Numbered from the stretch's first letter, positions 40,802 to 51,931 are shown. The stretch is DNA of 64,000 bases from Rhodococcoides corynebacterioides NBRC 14404 (GCF_001894765.1 NZ_BCWV01000002.1:558001-622000), one strand, 5' to 3'. Numbers and translations: made by a program. Notes: generated by a model from the letters alone, not told the origin.

Positions 40802-42136
40802 TCAGGCGCCGAGAGCGAGCAACGCGATGTCGTCGATCGGGCGCAGCCCCGGGATGAGATCGACCAGGTCGTCGACCACCTCGTCGACCGAACGCCCGAG
40901 ACGCTCCCGCACGAAGTGGACGAGGCCCTCCTCGCCGAACATCGTGCGACCGTCGGGGCGGGCCTCGGTGATGCCGTCCGTGTAGAGCAACAGCGTCTGC
41001 CCGGGGGCGAGCCGGAAGCTGCACGCGCTGAAGGTGGCTTTCTCCAGTGCTCCGACGAACATGCCGGTGCTGGACCGGATCTCGTGAACGTCACGGGTGT
41101 CCGGATCGAGGAGCAGGGCCGGTGGGTGGCCGCCGGTGGCCAACGTGATGCGGAATCCGCCGCGTGGATCGGGCGTCGCGATGCCGAACAGGACGGTGCA
41201 GAACCGCTTCTGTGTCGGGTCGAGCATCAGCACCTGATTGAGTTCGGCGAGTCCCTCCGCGGGGTCGGGCTGATGCAGCGCGGCCGCGCGCAGGGTGTAC
41301 CGGACCAACGAGGTGACCGACGCTGCTCCGGCCCCGTGGCCTTGAACATCGCCGAGGAAGAACGCCCAGCGGCCGTCGCCCAGCGCGAAGACGTCGTAGA
41401 AATCGCCGCCCACCTGCAGCGGAGAGACCGCGTGATAGTGCGACGCGAGAGTCAGGCCGTCGATTCGGGGCAAGGACGGCGGCAGGAGCGTCCGCTGCAG
41501 CACGGCGGCATAGTCGGTGATCTCGACGGTGTCCGACTCCGCTCGCGTGCGCAGGGCGCGCTCGTCCCGCACGGTGGTCATCGCGGACAGTCGTAGTTCG
41601 AGCTCGTCCACCACGACGGCGGCGAGATCGGCCAGCACGTCGACGTCCCTGATGTCCGCGGGGTCGCGGGCCACGGTGTCGAAGACGTTGACGGTGCCGA
41701 GCCGGTGGCCGTCCGCGGTGACGATCGGCGCGCCGGCGTAGAACCGGATGCCTGCCTCACCGTGCACGAGCGAGTTCTCCGCGGCCGGGACGTGGAGTCG
41801 GGCATCGGGGACGACGTAGACCCCGTCGTGTGCGATCGCGGAGGAGCACAGACCGTCCTCACGCGGGACGCGTTCCGGGATGCCGTCGCCGTGGCGGGCG
41901 GCGAACCAGATGTGGTCCGAATCGACGATCGTGACCGATGCGAACGCCGTCCCCATCCACCGGGCGGCCAGACGGGCGATGCGATCGAACGCGCCGTCGG
42001 GTGGGTTGCGCAGAACGTCGTAGCGGGAGATCGCCGCGAGGCGGGCGGCCTCGACCGCAGCGGACAGGGCGAGCGGCACCGACGACGGAACGTCCAGGTC
42101 GGGAGGGTCGACGGGGGAGTCGTGCAGAGCGGTCAT
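40802..42136 (-). CDS. GAF-PP2C (SpoIIE/RsbU-type) serine phosphatase
   Basis: A 444-residue protein. Residues ~45-200 form a GAF sensor domain (RIARLAARWMGTAFASVTIVD, LCSSAIAHDGVYVVPDA, FYAGAPIVTADGHRLGTVNVFD). Residues ~230-440 form the PP2C phosphatase with metal-binding Asp in GGDFYDVF, GDVQGHGAGAA and PIDDIALLAL. Such phosphatases activate anti-anti-sigma proteins by removing phosphate from Ser. It lies downstream of the STAS and ATP-binding genes on the same strand, completing a partner-switching module. The ATG at 42136 has GGAGG upstream. Confidence 0.92.
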   Translation of the reverse strand: MTALHDSPVDPPDLDVPSSVPLALSAAVEAARLAAISRYDVLRNPPDGAFDRIARLAARWMGTAFASVTIVDSDHIWFAARHGDGIPERVPREDGLCSSAIAHDGVYVVPDARLHVPAAENSLVHGEAGIRFYAGAPIVTADGHRLGTVNVFDTVARDPADIRDVDVLADLAAVVVDELELRLSAMTTVRDERALRTRAESDTVEITDYAAVLQRTLLPPSLPRIDGLTLASHYHAVSPLQVGGDFYDVFALGDGRWAFFLGDVQGHGAGAASVTSLVRYTLRAAALHQPDPAEGLAELNQVLMLDPTQKRFCTVLFGIATPDPRGGFRITLATGGHPPALLLDPDTRDVHEIRSSTGMFVGALEKATFSACSFRLAPGQTLLLYTDGITEARPDGRTMFGEEGLVHFVRERLGRSVDEVVDDLVDLIPGLRPIDDIALLALGA

Positions 42137-42237
42137 GATGCCTCCAGGGTGGACAGAGAGCGAAAGCGAGTGCTCTCCCCGGGTCTGGAGGAGGCGGAAC
42201 CCCGGTCGGTGCGAGTTCGACGTGCTGTCGTACGGGC

Positions 42238-42741
42238 TCAGTCTACGAGATCGCGAGACCTTTGTGCACCCCGCGCCCCGACGGCGTCGCCTCGGTCCCA
42301 TCGCATGATCACCTCGGTGCCCGACGCGGCGGACGTGACCGTCACGTCGTCCGACAACGTCTCGATGAGCGGCAGACCGCGCCCGCGAAGAGGGCCGGGT
42401 TCGCTGGACTGCCAGGCCCCGTGGTCACGGACGACGATCTCGACGCGACCGGTGTCGCGAGAGTGCTCCGCACGCAGGTCGAACACCCCGCGGTGGGACG
42501 TCGAGGTGTACGCGTGCTCGACCACGTTGGCCATCGCCTCGTACACCGCGAGAACGACGTCCGGCACACGATCGGGCTCGACGGCCCCGTCCGACAGCCA
42601 GCGCGACAGGACGCCGCGGACGTCGGCGATGCGGTGCGGATCGGCGTCGAGATCGGTCATCACCAGGGGTTCGGGCCCCGGTCGCGGAGTCTCGGCGTCG
42701 ATCACAGCGTGAGGAGTACCCCCGGATCGCGCGTCCCTCAC
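42238..42741 (-). CDS. Anti-sigma-factor-type serine kinase / HATPase_c (RsbW-like)
   Basis: A 167-residue GHKL ATP-binding protein. The N box is VYEAMANVVEHAY and the G-box region is RGRGLPLIETLSDDV. In partner switching this kinase binds a sigma factor or phosphorylates the STAS antagonist. The GTG at 42741 gives a 13-bp gap from the STAS stop; a GTG at 42705 would remove 12 non-conserved residues. No sigma factor gene is adjacent, so the target is elsewhere. Confidence 0.87.
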   Translation of the reverse strand: MRDARSGGTPHAVIDAETPRPGPEPLVMTDLDADPHRIADVRGVLSRWLSDGAVEPDRVPDVVLAVYEAMANVVEHAYTSTSHRGVFDLRAEHSRDTGRVEIVVRDHGAWQSSEPGPLRGRGLPLIETLSDDVTVTSAASGTEVIMRWDRGDAVGARGAQRSRDLVD

Positions 42742-42754
42742 CTCGAAGCGGCGG

Positions 42755-43147
42755 TCAGGCGAAATCGGACCGACGGGCTCCGCCCGTGGCCGCGAGGGCG
42801 TCCTGCCGGGACGCGTGGATCGGGAAGGTCTCGTCCAGGCCCACCAACTGCAGCGGGCGGGCGGTCGCAGCGCCGGTGGCGACGACGGAGAAGACGACGC
42901 CGTCGGGAACGGACTGGTGTGACTGGACGAGCACGGTCATTCCGGCGGAGGCCAGGAAATCGACGCCGGTGAGGTCGACGACCAGTGCCTCGGTGGCCTC
43001 GTTCCGCACCGCATCGACCGCGTCCTGCAGGATCGGGGCCGTCGCCAGGTCGAGCTCTCCGACCACCGTGAGGATGGCGGCTCCGTTCTGCAATTCGGTG
43101 TCGACACGGAACGAATCCGTGGAGTTCTCGGCGACCGACATCGACAT
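42755..43147 (-). CDS. STAS-domain anti-anti-sigma factor (RsbV-like)
   Basis: A 130-residue STAS protein. AAILTVVGELDLATAPILQDAV is the N-terminal strand/helix, and VVDLTGVDFLASAGMTVLVQSHQ carries the phosphorylatable Ser67 at the position of the canonical DSSG Ser. The flanking Asp and second Ser are Ala, a variant I remember in actinobacterial antagonists. It is first in the STAS / kinase / phosphatase series. The ATG at 43147 replaces a longer frame beginning at 43195. Confidence 0.88.
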   Translation of the reverse strand: MSMSVAENSTDSFRVDTELQNGAAILTVVGELDLATAPILQDAVDAVRNEATEALVVDLTGVDFLASAGMTVLVQSHQSVPDGVVFSVVATGAATARPLQLVGLDETFPIHASRQDALAATGGARRSDFA

Positions 43148-43206
43148 CCTGCCTTTCCCTGCCCGTGCGTACGGGCTCTGCGTTCGACCAACCATTCAAG
43201 CAGTCC

Positions 43207-44454
43207 TCACCGGACGGGGTCGAGTCGGCTGGTCGGGGCCTCGGCGGTGTCCGGTCCGTCGTCGGACTCCGGCGCCGGCATGGCCTCCGCGTAGACACGC
43301 TCGGTGTCCACGGCGATGTGCTCGAGCGAATACCGCGCGCGAGCACGGTCCGCCGCCGACATCCCGAATCCGGTGCGACGACCGTCGTCGTCCAGCAACC
43401 GACGCACGGCCTCGGCGACCGCGCCCGGGCTGCGCCGCGGAACCAGGACTCCGGTGACGTCGTCGATGACCGTGTCGAGCAAGCCGCCGACGGCCGAGGC
43501 GACCACCGGCGTCCCGCAGGCCATGGCCTCGATCGCGGAGATGCCGAACGGCTCGTACGCGGGCGTGAACACGGCCAGGTCCGCGGCGCGCCAGAAGTCC
43601 GGCATCCGGTCGCGGGGGATAGGACCGATACGCACGCGATCGGCGACGCCGTGCGTGCGCGCGAGATCGGTCAGTCGTCGAGCCTCCGGGTCGGACGCGA
43701 CATCGGTGTTCGCGCCCGCGGCGATGCTCAACTCGGCATCGGGGATCGCCGCCAAGGCAGCGATGGTCATGTCGAATCCCTTCCGCGGCACCAGCCGACC
43801 CGCTGCGGCGAGACGGTGGCGGCGGGGCGGCCTGCCGGCCGGGGTGATCGGAGCCGGGTGGAACGTGTCGAGGTCGACGCCGGCCGGGATCACGGAGATG
43901 GACCGCCGCGGAACGCCGAGACGGACGAGGTCGCCGACATCCTCCGACGCGGTGGCCACGACCCGAGATGCGGTGCGCGCGAGCAGCTTCTCCACTTTGC
44001 CGCGGGCGACGGTGTCCGGACTGCGGTCACCGCGATACCGCCGGGCCGCCTCGGCCACCGTGTGGAACGTGATCACGGTCGGTATGGGACGCGATCGGGT
44101 GGCGAGTCGCGCGGCGAAGGCGGACGTCCAGTAATGGGCATGCACGACGTCGGGCCGCTCCACCGCCCAGCGGCTCGCGAGTCCGTCGGCGAAGTCGCCG
44201 AGGTGGGGAACGAGGGCTTCCTTCGCCAGAGGCCCCGGCGGCCCGGCCGGCACGTACGACACTCGGTAACCGCTCGCGGTGTCGACCTCGGACGGAGCCG
44301 TGGGGTCGGCACATCGGGTGTAGACGGTGACACTGTGACCTCGGCCGGTCAGAGCCATCGCCAACGCGTCGACGTGCGCGTTCTGGCCCCCGGAATCGAT
44401 TCCGCCCAGGGGCGCCCGAGGATCGGCATGCGCGGACACCAACGCAACTCTCAT
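43207..44454 (-). CDS. GT4-family glycosyltransferase
   Basis: A 415-residue GT-B enzyme. The N-terminal domain has GGIDSGGQNAHVDALAMAL, the glycine-rich acceptor/donor loop of MshA- and sucrose-phosphate-synthase-like members. The C-terminal donor domain has AAAGRLVPRKGFDMTI and the GT4 signature FTPAYEPFGISAIEAMACGTPVVASAVGG. It transfers a sugar from a nucleotide donor; donor and acceptor are unknown. It lies 59 bp after the STAS gene in divergent-like isolation, with a tandem repeat upstream. Start ATG at 44454. Confidence 0.85.
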   Translation of the reverse strand: MRVALVSAHADPRAPLGGIDSGGQNAHVDALAMALTGRGHSVTVYTRCADPTAPSEVDTASGYRVSYVPAGPPGPLAKEALVPHLGDFADGLASRWAVERPDVVHAHYWTSAFAARLATRSRPIPTVITFHTVAEAARRYRGDRSPDTVARGKVEKLLARTASRVVATASEDVGDLVRLGVPRRSISVIPAGVDLDTFHPAPITPAGRPPRRHRLAAAGRLVPRKGFDMTIAALAAIPDAELSIAAGANTDVASDPEARRLTDLARTHGVADRVRIGPIPRDRMPDFWRAADLAVFTPAYEPFGISAIEAMACGTPVVASAVGGLLDTVIDDVTGVLVPRRSPGAVAEAVRRLLDDDGRRTGFGMSAADRARARYSLEHIAVDTERVYAEAMPAPESDDGPDTAEAPTSRLDPVR

Positions 44455-44587
44455 GAGACATCCATCCCTGCTGCAGTCTCGACAACGGACAGCCGCTGGT
44501 GGATGAACGGCGAAGCACTGAACCGGAGACGTGGACATCCGGTCGTGGTCGTGGAATTGACCGTATCCGATCTTCGGAAACATCCAC

Positions 44588-44652
44588 AGCCGGGTCGGCT
44601 ACGAATGCTGAGCCGGGTCGGCTACGAATCCTTCGGCCGGTTCGGCTACGGG
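44588..44652. repeat. Tandem repeat of about 23 bp, three copies
   Basis: AGCCGGGTCGGCTACGAAT occurs at 44588-44606 and 44611-44629 (period 23). A degenerate third copy (GGCCGGTTCGGCTACGGG) starts at 44635. It lies in the 234-bp gap between the DUF3140 gene and the glycosyltransferase gene. No gene is evident in that gap. Confidence 0.75.
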
Positions 44653-44688
44653 AGCCGCGCGTTGCTTGTGAGAGTGGCTGGTAGGGGC

Positions 44689-45021
44689 CTACTTCAGCGG
44701 GTCGTGGCCCCAGTTCATCAACGAGTACCGCCACCGTGAGTTCTCGACGTCCTTCTTCGGCCCTTGAGCGCTGTGCCGGTGGACGTAGCCGACCACTTTC
44801 TTCATCGTCGCGGCGTCGTCGTCGGTGAGATCCGCCTTCTTCGTGCCGAGGATGCGCACGATCTCCCGGCCCATGGCGTGCCCGGTGGACTCGCCGTCGG
44901 AGGAGTCGCCGACGGACTTCGACTCGTCGGTGTCGAGCCACTCGTCCAGTTGCGTGGCGGTGAGATTGACCGCGTCCTTCCAGTCGTCCCAGACGTCGTC
45001 GACCGTGGTGTCGTTGCTCAT
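44689..45021 (-). CDS. DUF3140-family protein
   Basis: A 110-residue hydrophilic protein. The family pattern is visible: VWDDWKDAVNLTATQLDEWLDTDESKSVG, then GREIVRILGTKKADLTDDDAATMKKVVGYVHRHSAQGP, and a C-terminal NSRWRYSLMNWGHDP. Members are small actinobacterial proteins of unknown function. I used the ATG at 45021; a GTG at 45027 is equally possible. GGGAAC upstream may be either a ribosome binding site or part of a stress-type promoter (GTTC-N15-GGGAAC). Confidence 0.82.
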   Translation of the reverse strand: MSNDTTVDDVWDDWKDAVNLTATQLDEWLDTDESKSVGDSSDGESTGHAMGREIVRILGTKKADLTDDDAATMKKVVGYVHRHSAQGPKKDVENSRWRYSLMNWGHDPLK

Positions 45022-45089
45022 GGACACCGCGTTCCCGGCGGTCGGGCGGTCGAACCCTCGCGCGTCGGCTGCTGTGCTTCGATGGGGCG

Positions 45090-45899
45090 ATGAGCACTCT
45101 GGTGTGTTTTCACGCGCATCCCGACGACGAGGTCTTCGGCACCGGGGGTGTCATGCGATCCGCGTCCGACGCCGGTCACCGGGTGATCCTGGTGACCGCC
45201 ACCGACGGGGCGCTCGGAGAGGTGCCGGACGGGCTGCTGGACGAGGGCGAGACCCTGGTGCAACGACGGCAGGCCGAGGTGGCGGCATCGGCGGCGGTGC
45301 TCGGTGTGCATCGCGTGGTGAATCTGGGTTACGCCGACTCGGGAATGGCCGGGACGGAGGGCAATTCGGCTCCCGGAGCCTTCGCGACGGTGGACGTCGA
45401 GGAGGCGGCTGCGGCGTTGGCCGAGGTGCTGCGCGACGAGAACGCGACGGTGCTGACGGTGTACGACCCGAACGGCGGCTACGGGCATCCGGACCACGTG
45501 CAGGTCCATCGCGTGGGAACGCGGGCCGGTGCGCTCGCCGAGGTGCCGTACGTCTACGAGGCCACCATGAACCGGGACCACATGCGCATGTTGATGGAGG
45601 CCAACCCCGCCTGGAACGACCAGCCGGACGGTGCCGAGGCAGAGGGGTCGGGGCAGCGCCCGGACGTGGAGGCGTTCGGACTCCCGGAGTCGGAGCTGAC
45701 CACTGCGGTGGACGTGACGGCGGTCCTCGATGCCAAACGCGCCGCGATGCAGGTGCACGAGTCGCAGATCGGCGATTTCGGCCCCTTCCTGGCGATGGAG
45801 CGTGACGTCCTGGCCGTGGTGTTCGGCACCGAATGGTTCCGTCGCGTCACGCCACCGGCAGCCGCCGGCGCGGCCAGGGAGACGGAGCTGCCGCTCTAG
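45090..45899 (+). CDS. PIG-L (LmbE) family zinc deacetylase
   Basis: A 269-residue metal-dependent deacetylase. Zinc ligands are in FHAHPDDEVFGTGG (HPDDE) and GYGHPDHVQVHRVG (HPDH). The family includes MshB and Mca of mycothiol metabolism and GlcNAc-phosphatidylinositol deacetylases. RVVNLGYADSGMAGTEGN resembles the mycothiol-conjugate amidase/MshB group, but I cannot separate them by eye. The ATG at 45090 lacks a clear ribosome binding site. It stands alone between DUF3140 and the 13E12 protein. Confidence 0.87.
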   Translation: MSTLVCFHAHPDDEVFGTGGVMRSASDAGHRVILVTATDGALGEVPDGLLDEGETLVQRRQAEVAASAAVLGVHRVVNLGYADSGMAGTEGNSAPGAFATVDVEEAAAALAEVLRDENATVLTVYDPNGGYGHPDHVQVHRVGTRAGALAEVPYVYEATMNRDHMRMLMEANPAWNDQPDGAEAEGSGQRPDVEAFGLPESELTTAVDVTAVLDAKRAAMQVHESQIGDFGPFLAMERDVLAVVFGTEWFRRVTPPAAAGAARETELPL

Positions 45900-45945
45900 C
45901 CGACGGCCGACCCGTCGACACCGCGCGTCACCTGTAACCCGCCCG

Positions 45946-47964
45946 TCAGAACGGGGGTGGGGTGTCGTCGGGTGGGTGGAGCTTCATCGCGTTGCGGAGG
46001 CGGTTGCGGTTGCGTTCCTGTCGTCGGCGGGCGTGTTTCTGCTCGGTGCGTGGGGCGGGTCGGGGGCGTTCGGTGAGGCCCGGTCTCGGTGGTCGCGGCG
46101 TTGACGGGTCGGGTGGGTCGCCGAAGACGACGGTGTCCAGTCCCGGGTGGACGTCGTGGCCGGTGAACGCGGGCCCGAGGACGGTGCGTCCGTCGGGGAT
46201 GGTGATGGTGCGGATCAGTCGGCTCGGATTATTCGGGTCGGGGTACTGGTCGTCGACGAAATCCCCGAACGTCTTCAGTAGGTGATGGAATCGGCATTTG
46301 GCGCCGAGTCCGGTCGCGTCGGTGCGCCCGCCCCGTTCGGGGTGGGTGTGGTCGTATTCGGTGATGTGGTCGAGGTCTGCCTCCCACGCCGGTCGGTTGC
46401 AGCCGGGCCAGGTGCAGAACTGATCCCTCGCCCGCACGTACGCATCGAGGGCGGCGGAGGGGCGATACGGGTTCGACGGCTGGGTCGCCGGGAGTGGGGT
46501 GTCGGTGCCGTCGCCGAGCGGGCGGATGACGGTGCGGGGGTCGGCGGCGAGGTCGCGGACGTGGGCGCCGGAGATGATGCCGATGCCGGCGAGGAATCCG
46601 ACGCCGTCGACGGTGTCGAGACCGAGGGGCTCGTCACACCCCCGAATACGGGGTGCCTCGTCCTCGGTACCGGTGATATCCGCCGCGTCGTGCTCGGCGT
46701 CCTCGGTGTCGGTGTCGACCACGTCATCGGTCGCATCGGCGTCGGCGGTGACATCGGCTCGATCCTGTGACACCGGTTCCGGCGCAGGCTGTTCGACCGC
46801 CGCCGACTCGGTGGAAGTCGGGCCCGCGGCGGAGTCAGCACGGACCTTGGCGTCGCCGTCGACCCGATCCGGTGAGACCCGTCGCTCAGATTCCGTCGCC
46901 CCAGAATGTGTCGTCACCGACTCGGCCGTGACCGCATTCGCGGCGGGTTCGGGTTGAACCTCGGCGTCGCCCTCGGGCTGGGCCGCAGGGGTGGGTTCGG
47001 TGTTCGGTCGCGGCAGGTGTTGCGGCGACCTGCAGACCCGGTCGGAGTCCGGGGCGGGGACGGGGCCGGTGAGGGTGGTGGTGTCGGTGAGGAGGTGGAT
47101 CACGATCCGCGGCGCGGTCGCCGCGAACGTCGTCGGGTCGATGTTCTTGTAGCGGCAGTCGGTGATGGGTCGGTCGCAGTCGCAGCCGAATTCGGTCCGG
47201 GTGAGCAACGCGTAGTGCGCATCGGAGGCCCGCGCGGCCTTGGAGCGGGTGTCCTTGGGGCACACCTGCGCCGCGAGGCGGTGGACCGCGGCGGCGGCGA
47301 GGGCGGTGTCCTCGGCGGGCCGGGTGTCCGTCGTCGTGGCCATCCCGTCCCGTCCGATCTCGACGGTGAACTCCCGGTTCCGCTTCGCTGCCTCTCGGCG
47401 TGCACGGACGGCGTCGGGGTCGCGGCGGTGCACCATCGTGTCGACCATGATCTCCATCCGCGCCGGCGACCACGACCCGGGTTTACGGAGGGCGCGGGCG
47501 ATGTCGGCGTCGACCAACGCCGCGTAGCACTGCCCCTCGATCAACTCGGTGCGGGAGACGATGGTGCGGATGTGATGCGGGGTGACGATTCCGTCCCGCA
47601 GGCACTGCGCCACGAGAGGTAGCCGGTCGCGGAGGGCGACGGCGTCGGTGAGCAGGGTGCGGGCGGCGAACGGGGTGATCGACATCGTCGTGGCGATGGT
47701 GGCGGCGCAGCGGGTGAACGCGTCGAGTTCGCGGCGGTCCTCGTCCTCGAACGGTTCCACCAGTTCGGCGTGCATGGCGGCGGCGAGTTGGTATTCGAAC
47801 CACTTCAGGTAGGACACCCCGGCGGCGGTGTGCACCAGGGCGTCCAGTGCCCGGGCAGAGGGGAGGTCGGTGGTGGCGGGCAGACCCAACGCGGCGTGAT
47901 CCAGCGCCGCCCATGGCGTCGCCGCCGTGCTCGCCGCACCTGCCCCCACCTGCATCCCCACCAT
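45946..47964 (-). CDS. DUF222 / HNH endonuclease domain protein (13E12 repeat family)
   Basis: A 672-residue protein. The N-terminal half is DUF222 (YLKWFEYQLAAAMHAELVEPFED, VDADIARALRKPGSWSPARMEIMVD). A C-terminal HNH nuclease has the pattern CTWPGCNRPAWEADLDHITEYDHTHPERGG, then CRFHHLLKTFGDF. Between them is a ~120-residue low-complexity insert rich in Glu, Asp, Ala and Thr. Actinobacterial genomes carry many such genes; their role is unsettled, perhaps DNA processing or a selfish element. The C-terminal 40 residues are basic. The ATG at 47964 is chosen over longer upstream frames. Confidence 0.87.
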   Translation of the reverse strand: MVGMQVGAGAASTAATPWAALDHAALGLPATTDLPSARALDALVHTAAGVSYLKWFEYQLAAAMHAELVEPFEDEDRRELDAFTRCAATIATTMSITPFAARTLLTDAVALRDRLPLVAQCLRDGIVTPHHIRTIVSRTELIEGQCYAALVDADIARALRKPGSWSPARMEIMVDTMVHRRDPDAVRARREAAKRNREFTVEIGRDGMATTTDTRPAEDTALAAAAVHRLAAQVCPKDTRSKAARASDAHYALLTRTEFGCDCDRPITDCRYKNIDPTTFAATAPRIVIHLLTDTTTLTGPVPAPDSDRVCRSPQHLPRPNTEPTPAAQPEGDAEVQPEPAANAVTAESVTTHSGATESERRVSPDRVDGDAKVRADSAAGPTSTESAAVEQPAPEPVSQDRADVTADADATDDVVDTDTEDAEHDAADITGTEDEAPRIRGCDEPLGLDTVDGVGFLAGIGIISGAHVRDLAADPRTVIRPLGDGTDTPLPATQPSNPYRPSAALDAYVRARDQFCTWPGCNRPAWEADLDHITEYDHTHPERGGRTDATGLGAKCRFHHLLKTFGDFVDDQYPDPNNPSRLIRTITIPDGRTVLGPAFTGHDVHPGLDTVVFGDPPDPSTPRPPRPGLTERPRPAPRTEQKHARRRQERNRNRLRNAMKLHPPDDTPPPF

Positions 47965-48164
47965 GTCGCCGACCCCCCAGTCGCTCGTATGTTCGATTTT
48001 ACCGGCACCCACCGACACGATCCAGGACACGCACGCACGAACCCGGTGACGGCCGGAAAGTGGCGGACGCCGGGGTGAGTGCGCGATCGGTCCGCGTTCG
48101 AGTGGTAGACAAGTCGCACACCGGACATGGACGTGTCGGTGCACCACGACGGTCGGGGAGGCAC

Positions 48165-49406
48165 GTGCGCATCGCTCTGCTGTCGTACCGGAGCAAGCCC
48201 CACGTGGGCGGTCAGGGCGTGTACGTCGCTCGGCTCGGCAAGGCGCTCGTCGATGCGGGTCACACCGTCGAGGTGTTCTCCGGGCAGCCCTACCCGGTGC
48301 TCGATTCCCGGATCGCGTTGACCCGCGTCCCCAGCCTCGATCTGTATCGCGAACCGGATCCGTTCCGTACGCCGCGGCCCTCCGAGATCCGTGACTGGAT
48401 CGACGTGCTCGAGGTCCTGACCATGTGGACCGCGGGGTTCCCCGAGCCCCTCACCTTCGGCTTGCGGGCGGCCCGCCGTCTTCGCCGCCGCGCCGCGGAT
48501 TTCGATGTGGTGCACGACAATCAGTCGCTGAGTTACGGACTGCTCCGGCTCCGGCAACCCTGGGTGGCCACGATTCATCACCCCATCACCCGCGATCGGG
48601 ACCTGGACCTCGCCGCCGCGCCCTGGCGGCGTCGGATCACGCTGCGGCGGTGGTACGGATTTCTCGCGATGCAGCGGCGGGTCGCGCGTCGTGTCGGACA
48701 CGTGATCACGGTGTCCCGAAGCTCGGCCGACGACATCGTCGACGCGTTCGGGGTGCGAGAGGACGTGGTGTCGGTGATTCCGCTGGGAGTCGACACCACC
48801 GTGTTCCGGCCACGCGGTGAGCGGGTGCCGGGTCGGGTCGTCGCCGTCGCCAGTGCCGACGTCGCCCTCAAGGGCGTCCGGCATCTGCTCGAGGCGGTGG
48901 CGAAGCTGCGCACCGAACGTGACGTCACGGTGGATCTGGTGTCGACCATCGACCCGGAAGGGCCGACGCGACGCACCATCGAGCGACTGGGGCTGGACGA
49001 GGCGGTGACCGTCCACGCCGGACTGACCGACGAGGAACTCGCGACGGTCCTGGCCGGGGCCGAGGTGGCGTGCGTTCCGTCGTTGTACGAAGGGTTCTCG
49101 CTGCCGACCGTCGAGGCCATGTCCTGCGGTACGCCCCTGGTGGTGAGTCGCACGGGTGCGATTCCCGAGGTGGTCGGACCGGACGGTGACTGCGCCGACC
49201 TCGTCGAGCCGGGGGACAGCGAGGCGCTCGCCGCCGCTCTGGCGACCATGCTGGACGACCACGATCGTCGCGTCGCCATGGGACAGCGTGGTCGCGCGCG
49301 AGCGGAATCGACGTTCTCGTGGCCGGCGGTGGCCGCCGCCACGGTGGAGGTCTATCGCGCGGCGATCGCCGCGCAGCACGAGAGGGAGCGACACCGCACA
49401 TGTTGA
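48165..49406 (+). CDS. GT4-family glycosyltransferase, first gene of a small cluster
   Basis: A 413-residue GT-B glycosyltransferase. It begins MRIALLSYRSKPHVGGQGVY and has SLSYGLLRLRQPWVATIHHPI, a donor-domain loop VASADVALKGVRHLLEAVAKL, and the GT4 signature PSLYEGFSLPTVEAMSCGTPLVVSRTGAIPEVV. The GTG at 48165 follows GGGGAGGC. The 3' end overlaps the methyltransferase start by 7 bp, and the barrel-protein gene follows with a 4-bp overlap. Sugar donor and acceptor unknown. Confidence 0.88.
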   Translation: MRIALLSYRSKPHVGGQGVYVARLGKALVDAGHTVEVFSGQPYPVLDSRIALTRVPSLDLYREPDPFRTPRPSEIRDWIDVLEVLTMWTAGFPEPLTFGLRAARRLRRRAADFDVVHDNQSLSYGLLRLRQPWVATIHHPITRDRDLDLAAAPWRRRITLRRWYGFLAMQRRVARRVGHVITVSRSSADDIVDAFGVREDVVSVIPLGVDTTVFRPRGERVPGRVVAVASADVALKGVRHLLEAVAKLRTERDVTVDLVSTIDPEGPTRRTIERLGLDEAVTVHAGLTDEELATVLAGAEVACVPSLYEGFSLPTVEAMSCGTPLVVSRTGAIPEVVGPDGDCADLVEPGDSEALAAALATMLDDHDRRVAMGQRGRARAESTFSWPAVAAATVEVYRAAIAAQHERERHRTC

Positions 49407-50133
49407 CGATGGACTTCGACCGACTCGGCTTCGGCGCCGGTGACCGGGTGATCGACATCGGGTGCGGACTCGGTCGGCACTCGTACGAGCTCTATCGGCG
49501 CGGCGCACAGGTCGTGGCGTTCGACCAGAACGCGGCGGAGCTCGACGAGGTGAAGGTCATGTTCGGCGCGATGGACGCCGAAGGGCAGGTGCCCGCGTCC
49601 GCCTCCGCGGAGACGGTGGTGGGCGACGCGCTCGCCCTGCCGTTCCCGGACGGTCACTTCGACGGCGTCGTCGTCTCCGAGATGCTCGAACACATTCCGG
49701 ACGATCGCGCTGCCATCGCCGAGATCGCCCGCGTCGTCCGACCGGGCGGCACGGTGGCCGTCAGCGTGCCCCGGTGGCTGCCCGAGCGCATCTGCTGGGC
49801 GCTCTCCGACGAGTACCACGCCAACGAAGGAGGCCACGTCCGCATCTACCGGGCGAGCGACCTGCGCCGGGCGCTGAGTGACGCCGGGTTGGAGGTCACG
49901 CACACCCATCACGCCCACGCGCTGCATGCTCCCTACTGGTGGCTCAAGTGTGCGGTGGGGGTGAACGAGAACGACAACCGGTTGGTGCGCTCGTACCACT
50001 CGATGCTGGTGTGGGACATGATGAAAGCCCCCGCGGCGACGCGGTGGGCGGAACGACTGCTCGACCCGGTGATCGGCAAGTCGGTGGTGATCTACCTCCG
50101 CAAACCGCCGGCCGGCGGAGCCGAGGCGGTGTC

Positions 50134-50137
<4 letters not shown>
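49400..50137 (+). CDS. Class I SAM-dependent methyltransferase
   Basis: A 245-residue methyltransferase. SAM loop: VIDIGCGLGRHSYELYRRGA, then VVAFDQNAAELDEV; motif GDALALPFPDGHFDGVVVSEMLEHIPD; then VVRPGGTVAVSVPRW. This is the Methyltransf_11-like group acting on small or lipid substrates. It is co-translated with the GT4 gene upstream and the barrel protein downstream. The C-terminus has Trp-rich APYWWLKCAVG. Start ATG at 49400, overlapping the previous stop. Confidence 0.88.

Positions 50138-51931
<1,794 letters not shown>

Noticed and set aside
45946-47964. The DUF222/HNH protein as an insertion sequence or group II intron remnant
   Set aside because: No terminal inverted repeats, target duplications or transposase motifs were seen around it.
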